Below are positions 18,323-26,128 of a DNA stretch of 64,000 nt, piece by piece; position 1 is the stretch's first letter; each line of letters opens with the position of its first letter. The notes beneath the pieces are model-generated. The model was given only the letters and a program-made list of their open reading frames with translations. It was not told the DNA's origin and made no database searches. Source of the stretch: an uncultured Butyricicoccus sp. (lineage in GTDB: Bacteria > Bacillota > Clostridia > Oscillospirales > Butyricicoccaceae); the NCBI RefSeq assembly GCF_944381005.1, contig NZ_CALWJM010000002.1, positions 124,001 through 188,000 on the forward strand, read 5' to 3'. A program made the translations under genes and the position numbers.

Positions 18323-18338
18323 CTGCCCGATAAACCAC

Positions 18339-18387
18339 ACCCCCAAGCCCCACCGCACAAGCGGTCGGACTTGGGGGTATTTTTTCG
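18339..18387 (+). terminator. Terminator of the PHP gene
   Basis: Stem ACCCCCAAG/CTTGGGGGT enclosing an inner hairpin, followed by ATTTTTTCG. Confidence 0.85.
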
Positions 18388-18436
18388 TCAAATTTCGCAC
18401 TTTGCGCGCAGGTTGTGGCGCAATCAAACAACTACG

Positions 18437-19462
18437 TTACTGCACATAGGCCGCAGCCGTATCCAGATTGATTTCGTTGATGCCGTCCTTGCCCTCAATG
18501 GTTGCCGATTCCTGCCAAGTATCGACCAAATCGGAGAACAGGCTTTCTTCAATCGTGCTCTTTTTGCTCTCAAAATCTTCATCGCGCAGCGGCAGACGCT
18601 TGATGATGTGCCAACCATAGGTACTCTGAATGGGTTCGGAAATGCCGTCGATTGCAAGCGCCTTGGTGCCCTGATAGAACTCATCCACCATTTCACCTTC
18701 GGTAAATACATAGCCGTCGGGATTGCTCTCCATACCGGGGTCGTCGTTGTAGTTGGCAATCAGCGTGTCAAAATCCTCGCCCGCCTTGGCGCGCTTTGCC
18801 ACGTCCTCGGCCTTGGCTTTCAGTTCATCCTGATTGTCCAACGGCGCATTGTTGTCATCTACCGTCTTAATCAGCACATGTTTGCAGCGCAGATACTGTT
18901 CGTCAAACGCCTTGCGCGCCGCATCGGGATTTTGTGCGAAATAGTTTTCGCGCAGCTTGCTAACCATAACGCTCAGGCGCACAAAATCGCTGTACTGCTC
19001 GCGGGTCAGCCCCATCTCTTTCAGATAACTGTCCAGCGCTGCATCGCCGCCCATCATCTCGGCCTGTTCTTTGAGCTGCTGCTCTATGTCGCTGTCCTCC
19101 ACGGTCAATCCTGCCGCCTGCATCTGCTCCTCACATACGGTCAGGTACGCCAACTGCTTTTCGGCAAGCTGTGCAATGTTGTCGCTGTACACCTTGCGGT
19201 CGTCGGCGTCGGTGATGTCTTTGGAAGTCTGCTGACCGTAGCCCGACAGCATACTGTCCAGTCGGTTCTGGTTATACAGGAATGCCGCCGCATACTGTGT
19301 GGCGGTAAAATCCTTGTCATTGACCGTCAACACAACCGCCTGCTTTTGTTCCTCGGATACCGAAGCGGTTTGCTGACTGTCTCCACATGCGGTCAGGGTC
19401 AGCGCGGTCAACGCCGCCAACGCACCAGCCGCGATTCGCTTGATAATTTTGGCTTTATTCAT
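18437..19462 (-). CDS. PrsA/SurA-like peptidyl-prolyl isomerase lipoprotein
   Basis: A 341-residue exported foldase. The start at 19462 follows GAAAGGAG. A lipoprotein signal ends in LTLTAC with the lipidated Cys at residue 26. The middle is a helical SurA_N-like region, and residues about 190-300 form a parvulin rotamase domain (LRCKHVLIKT, then GMESNPDGYVFTEGEMVDEF and STYGWHIIKRL). It would act outside the membrane, assisting folding of secreted proteins such as the SLH and M15 proteins in this window. It has a strong promoter and is monocistronic. Confidence 0.9.
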   Translation of the reverse strand: MNKAKIIKRIAAGALAALTALTLTACGDSQQTASVSEEQKQAVVLTVNDKDFTATQYAAAFLYNQNRLDSMLSGYGQQTSKDITDADDRKVYSDNIAQLAEKQLAYLTVCEEQMQAAGLTVEDSDIEQQLKEQAEMMGGDAALDSYLKEMGLTREQYSDFVRLSVMVSKLRENYFAQNPDAARKAFDEQYLRCKHVLIKTVDDNNAPLDNQDELKAKAEDVAKRAKAGEDFDTLIANYNDDPGMESNPDGYVFTEGEMVDEFYQGTKALAIDGISEPIQSTYGWHIIKRLPLRDEDFESKKSTIEESLFSDLVDTWQESATIEGKDGINEINLDTAAAYVQ

Positions 19463-19520
19463 AAGGGTGCTCCTTTCGCTCATTGCGTCATGTTGTCTAT
19501 GCTTTGCAAATATGTTCTAT

Positions 19521-19549
19521 ATTATAACAGCTTTGCCCGGATTTCACAA
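19521..19549 (-). promoter_or_regulatory. Promoter of the PrsA-like gene
   Basis: Minus strand TTGTGA (19544-19549), 17-bp spacer, TATAAT (19521-19526). Confidence 0.8.
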
Positions 19550-19567
19550 GCAATTTGCCGTTCCCGC

Positions 19568-19622
19568 ATCCAAACGCGCCGAGCCGGTACTGCCAACGCA
19601 GTACCGGCTCGGACGCTTGGAT
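19568..19622 (-). terminator. Long hairpin at the end of the feo operon
   Basis: Fourteen-bp perfect stem CGAGCCGGTACTGC/GCAGTACCGGCTCG with loop CAAC, extended imperfectly by ATCCAA/TTGGAT. It lacks a clear T-run on the minus strand, so it may protect the 3' end or act as a weak terminator. Confidence 0.55.
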
Positions 19623-19655
19623 ATTATAAAAGGGAATCAGGATAAGAGCACAGGT

Positions 19656-19814
19656 TTAATGACAGCAGCCATTCTGCTTGGTATGACTGCCGCACGAGCA
19701 GCCGCCCGGACACCCCGAACAACCACCCTTTTTTCGGTCACGCACGATACTGCGCACAGCCAGAATAACTGCTGCAAGCAGTACCAGCACGATAACGATT
19801 GTGGGAAGATTCAT
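19656..19814 (-). CDS. FeoB-associated Cys-rich membrane protein
   Basis: A 52-residue small protein. One N-terminal membrane segment (LPTIVIVLVLLAAVILAV) is followed by a basic stretch RDRKKGG and a Cys-rich tail with six cysteines in GCSGCPGGCSC and NGCCH. This matches the FeoB-associated family (PF12669), which sits after feoB in many Clostridia and may help iron handling at the transporter. The ribosome site AAGGAGG is 9 nt from the ATG. It follows feoB by 31 bp on the same strand. Confidence 0.85.
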   Translation of the reverse strand: MNLPTIVIVLVLLAAVILAVRSIVRDRKKGGCSGCPGGCSCGSHTKQNGCCH

Positions 19815-19845
19815 AAAAAATCAACCTCCTTTTGTTAGCTGTCCT

Positions 19846-21975
19846 TTATGCCTTGGCCGCCACACGGCGCAATTTTGCAGTCGTGCCAGGCTGTGGGCGC
19901 AACAGCAGGTAAAGGAACAGTGCTGCAATGATAATTGCGACAACGGTGCCCACGCCAAAACTAACCGCGCCGGTTATGAGCGAACCGAACTGGTAAATGC
20001 ACAGCGAAACCGCATAGGCCAGCAAGGTCTGATAGGCGACGGCAATCAGCGTCCACTTGCCACCCAGTTCACGGCGTACCGCGCCGATAGCGGCAAAGCA
20101 AGGTGCGCACAGCAGGTTAAACACAAGGAACGAGTACGCGGACACGGCGGTAAAAGTCGCCTGCATCACGCCCCAATATTCCATGCCGTCCTCTGCGACT
20201 TCGGCAAAGCCAAACAGCACGCCCAGCGTACCGACCACATTTTCCTTTGCCACCAGTCCGCTGACCGCTGCAACGGCTGCGCGCCAGTCGCCCCAACCGA
20301 GCGGTGCAAAGATGGGCGCGAGTACATTGCCGATGGCCGCCAAAATAGACTGGCTTTCGTCCACCATCTCCAGCCGGAAGTTAAAGCTTTGCAGGAACCA
20401 GATGACCGCACAGGCAAGGAAAATAATCGTACCCGCCTTCTTGATAAAGGCCAGCGCACGTTCCAGCATGTGCCGCAGTACACCTTTGAGGCTGGGCCAG
20501 TGGTAGGCGGGCAGCTCCATGACAAAGGGTGCCGGGTCACCGGCAAACAGGCTGGTTTTCTTTAAGATAATGCCCGAACAGATGATAGCCGCAATGCCGA
20601 CAAAGTAGGCAGACGGGCCAACCCACCATGCACCGCCGAACAGTGCGCCCGCGATGAGCGCGATAACCGGCAGCTTTGCGCCGCACGGAATAAAGGTTGT
20701 TGTGATAACGGTCATACGGCGGTCACGCTCGTTTTCAATCGTGCGCGAAGCCATGATGCCGGGTACGCCGCAGCCGGTGCCGATGAGCATGGGAATAAAC
20801 GACTTGCCCGACAGCCCAAACCGCCGGAAAATGCGGTCCATCAAGAAGGCAATGCGCGCCATATAGCCGCAGTCCTCCAAGAACGCCAAGCACAAAAACA
20901 GCACCATCATCTGTGGCACAAAGCCCAGAACCGCGCCGACACCGCCAATGATGCCGTCCAGAATAAGCGAATTGAGCCATTCAGGGGTAGCGGCTGCCAC
21001 TAACCAGCCTTCGACCGCAGGCGGGATAATTTCCCCGAACAGCACATCGTTGACCCAGTCGGTCATCATCGTGCCGACTGTGGAAATGGATAAGTAATAG
21101 ACTAAGAACATGACACCGGCGAAGATGGGCAGTCCCAACCAGCGGTTTGTCACAATCTGGTCAATTTTGTCGCTTCCGGTCATTTTATGCGCCTTGCCTT
21201 CGCGCCCAGCGGCATGGGCGAGCTTGGAAGCACAAGTATAGCGCGCGTTGGTGACGATGCTTTCGGCGTCGTCGTCCTCCGCATCCTCCATCGTCAAAAT
21301 CGCCGCTTCTACCGCATCTTTTTCGGCCTGCGACAGCGGTAATTCGGTGCGCGCATCGCGCTCGAACAGCTTGACGGCAAACCATCTGGTCTGCGACGGC
21401 TTGCAATGGGTGCCAATCTGTTCAGAAATGCTTTGCAGCGCGTGCTCTAACTCTTTGCCGAAGGTCTGCGGCGGGGCGGCTTGATGGGCCTGTGCCGCCC
21501 GCACGGCGGCTTCGGCGGCCTCCACGCAGTTTTCCCCGCGAAGCGCACTGATTTCGACGACCGGCACGCCCAGCGCCTGCGACAATGCAGCCGATGCAAT
21601 TTTACCACCCTGCTTGCGCACCACATCCATCATGTTCAGTGCGACAACGACCGGTACACCCAGCTCCATAAGCTGTGTGGTCAAGTATAGATTGCGCTCC
21701 AAGTTGGAAGCGTCCACGATGTTCAAAATGGCATCGGGCTGTTCGTTTACCAGATAATCCCGACTGACCACTTCTTCCAATGTGTAAGGCGAGAGCGAAT
21801 AAATACCGGGCAAATCCTGAATCGTAACGTCAGAATGTCCCTTGAGTTTGCCTTCTTTCTTTTCTACCGTCACGCCCGGCCAGTTGCCGACGTGCTGACT
21901 GGCACCGGTCAGGGCATTGAACAGCGTTGTTTTACCGCAATTCGGGTTGCCTGCCAGTGCAATTTTCATCCCCAT
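19846..21975 (-). CDS. feoB: Ferrous iron transporter FeoB
   Basis: A 709-residue Fe(II) permease with an N-terminal G domain: G1 GNPNCGKTT (residues 9-17), G3 DLPGIYSLSPYTLEE, G4 NMMD. A helical spacer is followed by the membrane core with the two Gate motifs (GTGCGVPGIMASRTIENERD and GAVRRELGGKW region). It takes up Fe2+ under anaerobic conditions. AGGGAGG lies 8 nt before the first ATG; a second in-frame ATG two codons later is also possible. It is third in the operon feoA-feoA-feoB-Cys-rich protein. Length is normal for the family. Confidence 0.95.
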   Translation of the reverse strand: MGMKIALAGNPNCGKTTLFNALTGASQHVGNWPGVTVEKKEGKLKGHSDVTIQDLPGIYSLSPYTLEEVVSRDYLVNEQPDAILNIVDASNLERNLYLTTQLMELGVPVVVALNMMDVVRKQGGKIASAALSQALGVPVVEISALRGENCVEAAEAAVRAAQAHQAAPPQTFGKELEHALQSISEQIGTHCKPSQTRWFAVKLFERDARTELPLSQAEKDAVEAAILTMEDAEDDDAESIVTNARYTCASKLAHAAGREGKAHKMTGSDKIDQIVTNRWLGLPIFAGVMFLVYYLSISTVGTMMTDWVNDVLFGEIIPPAVEGWLVAAATPEWLNSLILDGIIGGVGAVLGFVPQMMVLFLCLAFLEDCGYMARIAFLMDRIFRRFGLSGKSFIPMLIGTGCGVPGIMASRTIENERDRRMTVITTTFIPCGAKLPVIALIAGALFGGAWWVGPSAYFVGIAAIICSGIILKKTSLFAGDPAPFVMELPAYHWPSLKGVLRHMLERALAFIKKAGTIIFLACAVIWFLQSFNFRLEMVDESQSILAAIGNVLAPIFAPLGWGDWRAAVAAVSGLVAKENVVGTLGVLFGFAEVAEDGMEYWGVMQATFTAVSAYSFLVFNLLCAPCFAAIGAVRRELGGKWTLIAVAYQTLLAYAVSLCIYQFGSLITGAVSFGVGTVVAIIIAALFLYLLLRPQPGTTAKLRRVAAKA

Positions 21976-22069
21976 GAAAAAAACCTCCCTTTTGTGCGTA
22001 CACGCAATTGGTTTGCGGCGTCTAATTGTTAGTGCTTACTAACCGTCGCCGCCAAAAAAAAGCCCGCTC

Positions 22070-22291
22070 TTACTGCACTTCGATTGCCGCACAGTCGGCT
22101 TTGCGTAAGGTCAACTCATATCCGCGTACCGTGACTTCCATCGGGTCGCCCAGCGGTGCAACCTTGCGTACAAACACGGTAACCCCCTTGGTAATGCCCA
22201 TGTCCATAATCCGGCGCTTGATAGGGCCTTCTCCGTGCAGACGAACGACCGAAACCGTTTGCCCCGGCTTGACCTGCTCCAGACTTTTCAT
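22070..22291 (-). CDS. feoA: FeoA-domain protein (second copy)
   Basis: A 73-residue SH3-like FeoA protein with VKPGQTVSVVRLHGEGPIKR, the conserved RRIMDMGITKG and RKVAPLGDPMEV, and a C-terminal strand ending AIEVQ. FeoA is a cytoplasmic partner needed for full FeoB activity. It lies between another FeoA gene (21-bp gap) and feoB (about 94 bp) on one transcript. AGGAGGGG precedes the start. Confidence 0.92.
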   Translation of the reverse strand: MKSLEQVKPGQTVSVVRLHGEGPIKRRIMDMGITKGVTVFVRKVAPLGDPMEVTVRGYELTLRKADCAAIEVQ

Positions 22292-22312
22292 TTATGTTCC
22301 CCTCCTTTTGAC

Positions 22313-22525
22313 TCAACTGACCAAGATACGGGCAGCCGTGGTGCGGTCAATCGCCACGCGGCCCTCATGGATTTGCAGAATAAGGTTACCGTTTCGCTCT
22401 GCCACGACCGTGACTTGCACGCCCACGACAAACCCAAGGGTTTCCAAATGTCGGCGCGCTTCATCTCGTCCCAAAATCTTTTGAATCGTACCCGTATGTC
22501 CGGGTCTTGCCAAAGTCAACGGCAT
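22313..22525 (-). CDS. feoA: FeoA-domain protein (first copy)
   Basis: A 70-residue FeoA-like protein, first gene of the feo operon. It has ILGRDEARRHLETLGFVVG and a C-terminal VAIDRTTAARILV strand, more divergent than the second copy. Tandem FeoA genes before FeoB are common in Clostridia. It is preceded by GAAAGGAGAAAG and a strong promoter that carries candidate DtxR-type half-sites. Confidence 0.88.
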   Translation of the reverse strand: MPLTLARPGHTGTIQKILGRDEARRHLETLGFVVGVQVTVVAERNGNLILQIHEGRVAIDRTTAARILVS

Positions 22526-22549
22526 GAACCTTTCTCCTTTCGTCCGTTC

Positions 22550-22609
22550 AAAGTTAGCTTTATCTAATCATCTATCCGGAAGTTTATCACAACTAACTTT
22601 CGTTGTCAA
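22550..22609 (-). promoter_or_regulatory. feo operon promoter with AAAGTTAG/CTAACTTT inverted repeat
   Basis: Minus strand TTGACA (22604-22609), 17-bp spacer, TAAACT (22581-22586). CTAACTTT (22593-22600) lies in the spacer and AAAGTTAG (22550-22557) downstream; TTAG-N6-CTAA also occurs at 22554-22567. These are candidate sites for the adjacent DtxR-type repressor. Confidence 0.7.
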
Positions 22610-22628
22610 GCGTGTTATCCGGAAAAAA

Positions 22629-22657
22629 TTGCAAAATCGTGCGATTTATGCTAGGAT
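22629..22657 (+). promoter_or_regulatory. Promoter of the DtxR-family gene
   Basis: TTGCAA (22629), 17-bp spacer, TAGGAT (22652), divergent from the feo promoter. Confidence 0.6.
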
Positions 22658-22718
22658 ATACAAGAAGGTCTTTGATGTCAAAGGCCAGCCAAACCCCAAC
22701 GAATGGAGGGCTTTGCGT

Positions 22719-23111
22719 TTGCGTATTCAAAAATCGGCTGAGGATTATCTGGAAACCATCCTCCGGCTGACCATCCAAAACGGTTCGGTGCGTTCCATCG
22801 ACATCGCCAATGAACTGGGATTTTCCAAACCCAGTGTATCGACCGCCATGAAGCGTCTGCGCGAAAACGGCTACATCACGGTCGCGCCCCACGGTCTGAT
22901 TGAACTGACCGAACAGGGGCATACAGTTGCCGATAAAATTTATGAACGCCATGTGCTGCTGACCCGCTATCTGACCTACTTGGGTGTGTCCCCCGATATC
23001 GCCGAACAGGATGCCTGTAAAATCGAGCACATTTTAAGCGAAGAAACCTTTGAACGCATCCGGAAACACGCGGAATCCCGCATACCGGACACACAAGACC
23101 GCCCGGAATAA
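22719..23111 (+). CDS. DtxR/MntR-family metal-dependent repressor
   Basis: A 130-residue regulator. I start it at TTG 22719 because GGAGGG (22705-22710) is 8 nt upstream and the family N-terminus RIQKSAEDYLETILRL begins right there; a longer frame from 22524 has no family similarity. The helix-turn-helix is RSIDIANELGFSKPSVSTAM, followed by the wing (ENGYITVAPHGLIELTEQG) and a short dimerisation region with metal-ligand candidates (ERHVLLTRYL, DACKIEHILSEE). It lacks the SH3-like domain, as in MntR-type members. Being divergent from feoA, it most likely represses iron uptake when Fe2+ is plentiful. Confidence 0.87.
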   Translation: MRIQKSAEDYLETILRLTIQNGSVRSIDIANELGFSKPSVSTAMKRLRENGYITVAPHGLIELTEQGHTVADKIYERHVLLTRYLTYLGVSPDIAEQDACKIEHILSEETFERIRKHAESRIPDTQDRPE

Positions 23112-23129
23112 TCCTGCGGCGGTTTTTTT
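23098..23129 (+). terminator. Terminator of the DtxR-family gene
   Basis: ACCGCC...GGCGGT stem, beginning in the last codons of the gene, followed by TTTTTTT. Confidence 0.75.
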
Positions 23130-23167
23130 GCGCACATCATTTACGCGGTTCTCGCATCATTCCCGCA

Positions 23168-23196
23168 TTGATAAATATGCGGCTTTGCAGTATAAT
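23168..23196 (+). promoter_or_regulatory. Promoter of the mrp gene
   Basis: TTGATA (23168), 17-bp spacer, TATAAT (23191). Confidence 0.8.
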
Positions 23197-23231
23197 ACAA
23201 AATATCTATGAATTGTTAGGAGTTGTTTTTT

Positions 23232-24050
23232 ATGGGTTGTTCGCACAACTGCGAATCCTGTTCTTCTGCCTGCGGCACGCCCAAGAGCTTGCAGGTAGCC
23301 CCCAATAAACTGTCTACCATCCGCAAGGTTATCGGCGTGGTTTCAGGCAAGGGCGGCGTGGGCAAATCGCTCGTAACCTCCATGCTGGCGGTCACCATGA
23401 CCCGCCGCGGCTATCACACCGCCATTCTGGATGCCGATATCACCGGCCCCTCTATCCCCAAAACCTTCGGGCTTTCGGGCGAACTGGAAGGCTGTGAAGA
23501 AGGCATTTACCCCAAGACCTCATCGACCGGTATTGACATGATTTCGGTCAACTTTCTGTTGCCCAATGCCGATGACCCGGTTATCTACCGCGGCCCCATC
23601 ATCGCCGAGACGGTCAAGCAGTTCTGGGCCGATGTCATCTGGCAGGATGTTGACTTTATGTTCGTCGATATGCCCCCCGGCACCGGCGACGTGCCGCTGA
23701 CCGTGTTCCAGTCGCTGCCCGTGGACGGTATCATCGTCATGACCTCACCGCAAGACTTGGTTGCGATGATTGTGGGCAAGGCGGTCAAAATGGCACAGAT
23801 GATGAACATTCCTGTGCTGGGCGTTATCGAAAATTACAGCTATATCGAGTGTCCGGACTGCGGCAAGCACATCGAAGTGTTCGGCAAGAGCCGCGTCGAG
23901 GAAGTTGCAGCACAGTATAACGTGCCCGTTCTGGCAAAGCTGCCCATCGACCCCAAGTTAGCCGAAGCCGTTGACGCCGGACAGATTGAGGACGCCAAGC
24001 TGCCCGAATCGCTTCAGGGCGCCACTTCCATGCTGGAAAAACTGCTCTAA
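23232..24050 (+). CDS. mrp: Mrp/NBP35-family Fe-S carrier P-loop ATPase
   Basis: A 272-residue iron-sulfur cluster carrier. The deviant Walker A SGKGGVGKS (39-47) and the switch DMPPGTGDVPLTV are hallmarks; the C-terminal CxxC (ECPDCGK) binds a bridging cluster in ApbC/Nbp35. The N-terminus has a further Cys cluster C3-x3-C7-x2-C10-x3-C14, resembling the NBP35 ferredoxin-like motif. TTAGGAG lies 9 nt before the ATG at 23232; the TTG at 23223 is a poorer start. It precedes a NifX-like gene on the same transcript; the pair is common in anaerobes. Confidence 0.9.
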   Translation: MGCSHNCESCSSACGTPKSLQVAPNKLSTIRKVIGVVSGKGGVGKSLVTSMLAVTMTRRGYHTAILDADITGPSIPKTFGLSGELEGCEEGIYPKTSSTGIDMISVNFLLPNADDPVIYRGPIIAETVKQFWADVIWQDVDFMFVDMPPGTGDVPLTVFQSLPVDGIIVMTSPQDLVAMIVGKAVKMAQMMNIPVLGVIENYSYIECPDCGKHIEVFGKSRVEEVAAQYNVPVLAKLPIDPKLAEAVDAGQIEDAKLPESLQGATSMLEKLL

Positions 24051-24077
24051 CCCCCGTCTGTGAAAGGGCTGTTGACT

Positions 24078-24521
24078 ATGAAAATTGCGATTGCATACCG
24101 TGACGGCGCGGTTGCCGCCGACCTTGGCACCTGCACCGAATTTCTTATCGTGACCGCGCAGGACGGACAGCCGACCGGAAAAACGCTGGTCACCTGTCCG
24201 GGTGAAGGTCATATCCGTCTGCTCAACTTTGTCGGCCACTACGCCGTAGATGTGCTCATCTGCGGCAAACTGGGCATTGCTTCGCGCAATGCGCTGGAAA
24301 TGCTCGGTGTCTTGCTGGTTCCCGGCGTGACCGGTTCGGCGGAAGAAGCCGCTGCCAAGTTCCTTGTAGGCGAAAAGCAGGGCGATGACACCGTTTTGAC
24401 CCTGTGCCGCGAAGATGACCCAGATGACCCGATGGCTTGTATGCACGACTGTTCCAAGTGTGCAGGCTGCGGCCCGCTCGCGGTTGATTTGGAAAAGCTG
24501 AACTTGCCCAAAATCCCGTAA
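24078..24521 (+). CDS. NifX/NifB-like dinitrogenase cofactor-family protein with Cys-rich tail
   Basis: A 147-residue protein of the dinitrogenase iron-molybdenum cofactor family (PF02579). The N-terminal strand MKIAIAYRDGAVAADLGTC and the middle GHYAVDVLICGKLGIASRNA match the family; the C-terminus carries CMHDCSKCAGCGPL with five cysteines, which could hold a cluster. The ATG at 24078 follows AAAGGG by 9 nt. No nif genes are near, so nitrogen fixation is not implied; such proteins pair with Mrp-type carriers in many anaerobes and probably handle an Fe-S species. Confidence 0.8.
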   Translation: MKIAIAYRDGAVAADLGTCTEFLIVTAQDGQPTGKTLVTCPGEGHIRLLNFVGHYAVDVLICGKLGIASRNALEMLGVLLVPGVTGSAEEAAAKFLVGEKQGDDTVLTLCREDDPDDPMACMHDCSKCAGCGPLAVDLEKLNLPKIP

Positions 24522-24566
24522 CCACCCGCAAACGGCACACGGGAAAAATCATCCCTTTTAAAAAGC

Positions 24567-24612
24567 AAACGACCAAACACACAGCCCAAAGGCTGCATGT
24601 TTGGTCGTTTTT
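24567..24612 (+). terminator. Bidirectional terminator between mrp operon and APH-like gene
   Basis: Stem AAACGACCAAACA/TGTTTGGTCGTTT with inner AGCC/GGCT pairing, flanked by A-rich and T-rich runs. Confidence 0.85.
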
Positions 24613-24620
24613 GTTTTGCC

Positions 24621-25538
24621 TTACGCCTGCACATACCAGCGCGGCGGCTCGCAGGGCGTAAACCCGCGAAAATCGCGCATAGCGCGCGCGTAGTTCATCT
24701 GCATCTGCCGCACGATATCCGCGCCCAGCGATTCCGCCCAGATAATCTGTGAAATCGCGCCATAAGCGACTTCATACGCGAACGCTTCCCAAAAATCATC
24801 CGGCGGGTCGCCCCGAAAATAGGCGTGAATCTGCCCGTTGACAAACGCTGTACTGCGCGGGATGGTAAACGCCTGCGACTTTTGGAAATCCTGCCAGCGG
24901 TCACCGACATGACGGCGGTTAAAATCAATCACCGCGATTTTGCTGTCCGGTGTCAGCAGCAGACTTCCAATGTGAAAATCTCCGTGCAGCCCTGCCAGCC
25001 GCTTGGGGCGCGCCACATGCTTGGCTACAAACATGACCACCGAGTCATCTCCCGCCATGCGGTTACGGCTGGCCAGATAGCGGAACACCATGCGCTTACG
25101 CGCCTCCACTTCGCCGTCGGCCTCCTCGCGCTCGGCAGGCTCCAGCACAACACTATGAATGGCTGCCAGTGCGCGTCCGGCCTCCTGCCCCAGCCGGTAC
25201 TGTTCTTCCTCCGGCATCCCGATGAGTTCGCCCGCCATTGGCTCACCCTCGACCCAGCTCAAAAGCTGATAGACGCGCCCGCCGTGCAGGCCGCAGTCTA
25301 TCGGGCGGGGCATGGGGAATCCCAGCGCCTGACAGCGCTGAATAAAGGCAAATTCGGCATATTTTTGTTTGGTCTGCGCTTCGTCCGCCGCGCGCAGCAG
25401 ATAATGTTCACCCGTATGGGTGTAAATCTCATATTTTTCGTCCGTGCTCCAACCGCTGCGCACGGGCAGCACCTTACGCCAGTTGTCCACGCCCGGAAAT
25501 CCGCGCAGCCAGCCGCGGTTCGTCATTCCTTTTCTCAT
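24621..25538 (-). CDS. Aminoglycoside phosphotransferase (APH)-fold kinase-like protein
   Basis: A 305-residue APH/choline-kinase-fold protein. The Brenner motif is LHGDFHIGSLLL: the catalytic Asp 187 is present, but the usual Asn of HGDxxxxN is Ser 192. The metal-binding segment is IAVIDFNRRHVGDRWQDF (Asp 205). An N-terminal nucleotide-binding lobe (YLLRAADEAQ) precedes it. It is last in the efflux operon, overlapping the TetR gene by 4 bp (25535-25538). It may phosphorylate a small molecule exported by the pump, or be a non-drug kinase; the substrate is unknown and the Asn-to-Ser change may reduce activity. Confidence 0.75.
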   Translation of the reverse strand: MRKGMTNRGWLRGFPGVDNWRKVLPVRSGWSTDEKYEIYTHTGEHYLLRAADEAQTKQKYAEFAFIQRCQALGFPMPRPIDCGLHGGRVYQLLSWVEGEPMAGELIGMPEEEQYRLGQEAGRALAAIHSVVLEPAEREEADGEVEARKRMVFRYLASRNRMAGDDSVVMFVAKHVARPKRLAGLHGDFHIGSLLLTPDSKIAVIDFNRRHVGDRWQDFQKSQAFTIPRSTAFVNGQIHAYFRGDPPDDFWEAFAYEVAYGAISQIIWAESLGADIVRQMQMNYARAMRDFRGFTPCEPPRWYVQA

Positions 25539-26107
25539 ACACCCATCCCCTGAAGCAGCAAATCCACCAGCGCTTCGACTGAAATATCGTGATTTTTGAA
25601 CATGGTCGCGGGAAGCGACACCAACAGCGACGCGGCAACCGCCGGGTCTAAATCGGCGCGCAGTTCTCCCGCCTGCTGTGCCCGCGTGACCTCGCGCACC
25701 AAAGATTGATACTGCTCGGTCGCATACTCTTGCCCCATTTTATCCAGAAGCGCCAGCGACGCATCTTCCCGAAACAGGTTCAGCAGCTTTTGCCCCATCT
25801 GCGCCAGCAGACTGGTCAAAAACCGCATATAACTAATCATTTTACTGCGAAACGGCATATCTGCCTGCAAAATTTCCTCAATTTCACCTGTGGTGCGCGC
25901 CGCCATCTGCTCGCCAACCGCGCTTAACAGAGCGGTTTTGGATGGGAAATACTCATAAATCGTCGATTTCCCAATGCCTGCGCGCACGGCAATTGCATCC
26001 ATGCGCGCATGTTCAAAACCATTCTGGCAAAATTCCTGTGCGGCAGCATTCAAAATGGCCTGACGGCGACGGCTGCGAATATCGTTCTTTTCCAGCAGCT
26101 CGGTCAT
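25535..26107 (-). CDS. TetR/AcrR-family transcriptional regulator
   Basis: A 190-residue regulator with an N-terminal helix-turn-helix (RRQAILNAAAQEFCQNGFEH, then GIGKSTIYEYFPSKTAL) and a helical ligand-binding domain. It is encoded within the efflux operon, downstream of the RND pump and just before the APH-like gene. A 20-bp perfect palindrome immediately downstream of the operon promoter (32014-32033) is the obvious operator, so it probably represses its own operon and is released by a transported compound. Confidence 0.9.
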   Translation of the reverse strand: MTELLEKNDIRSRRRQAILNAAAQEFCQNGFEHARMDAIAVRAGIGKSTIYEYFPSKTALLSAVGEQMAARTTGEIEEILQADMPFRSKMISYMRFLTSLLAQMGQKLLNLFREDASLALLDKMGQEYATEQYQSLVREVTRAQQAGELRADLDPAVAASLLVSLPATMFKNHDISVEALVDLLLQGMGV

Positions 26108-26128
26108 GTGAAAGCTCCTTTGATTGAT

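Noticed and set aside
24078..24521. Reading the NifX-like gene as evidence of nitrogen fixation
   Set aside because: No nifH/D/K/B genes; the family is widespread in non-fixing anaerobes next to Mrp.
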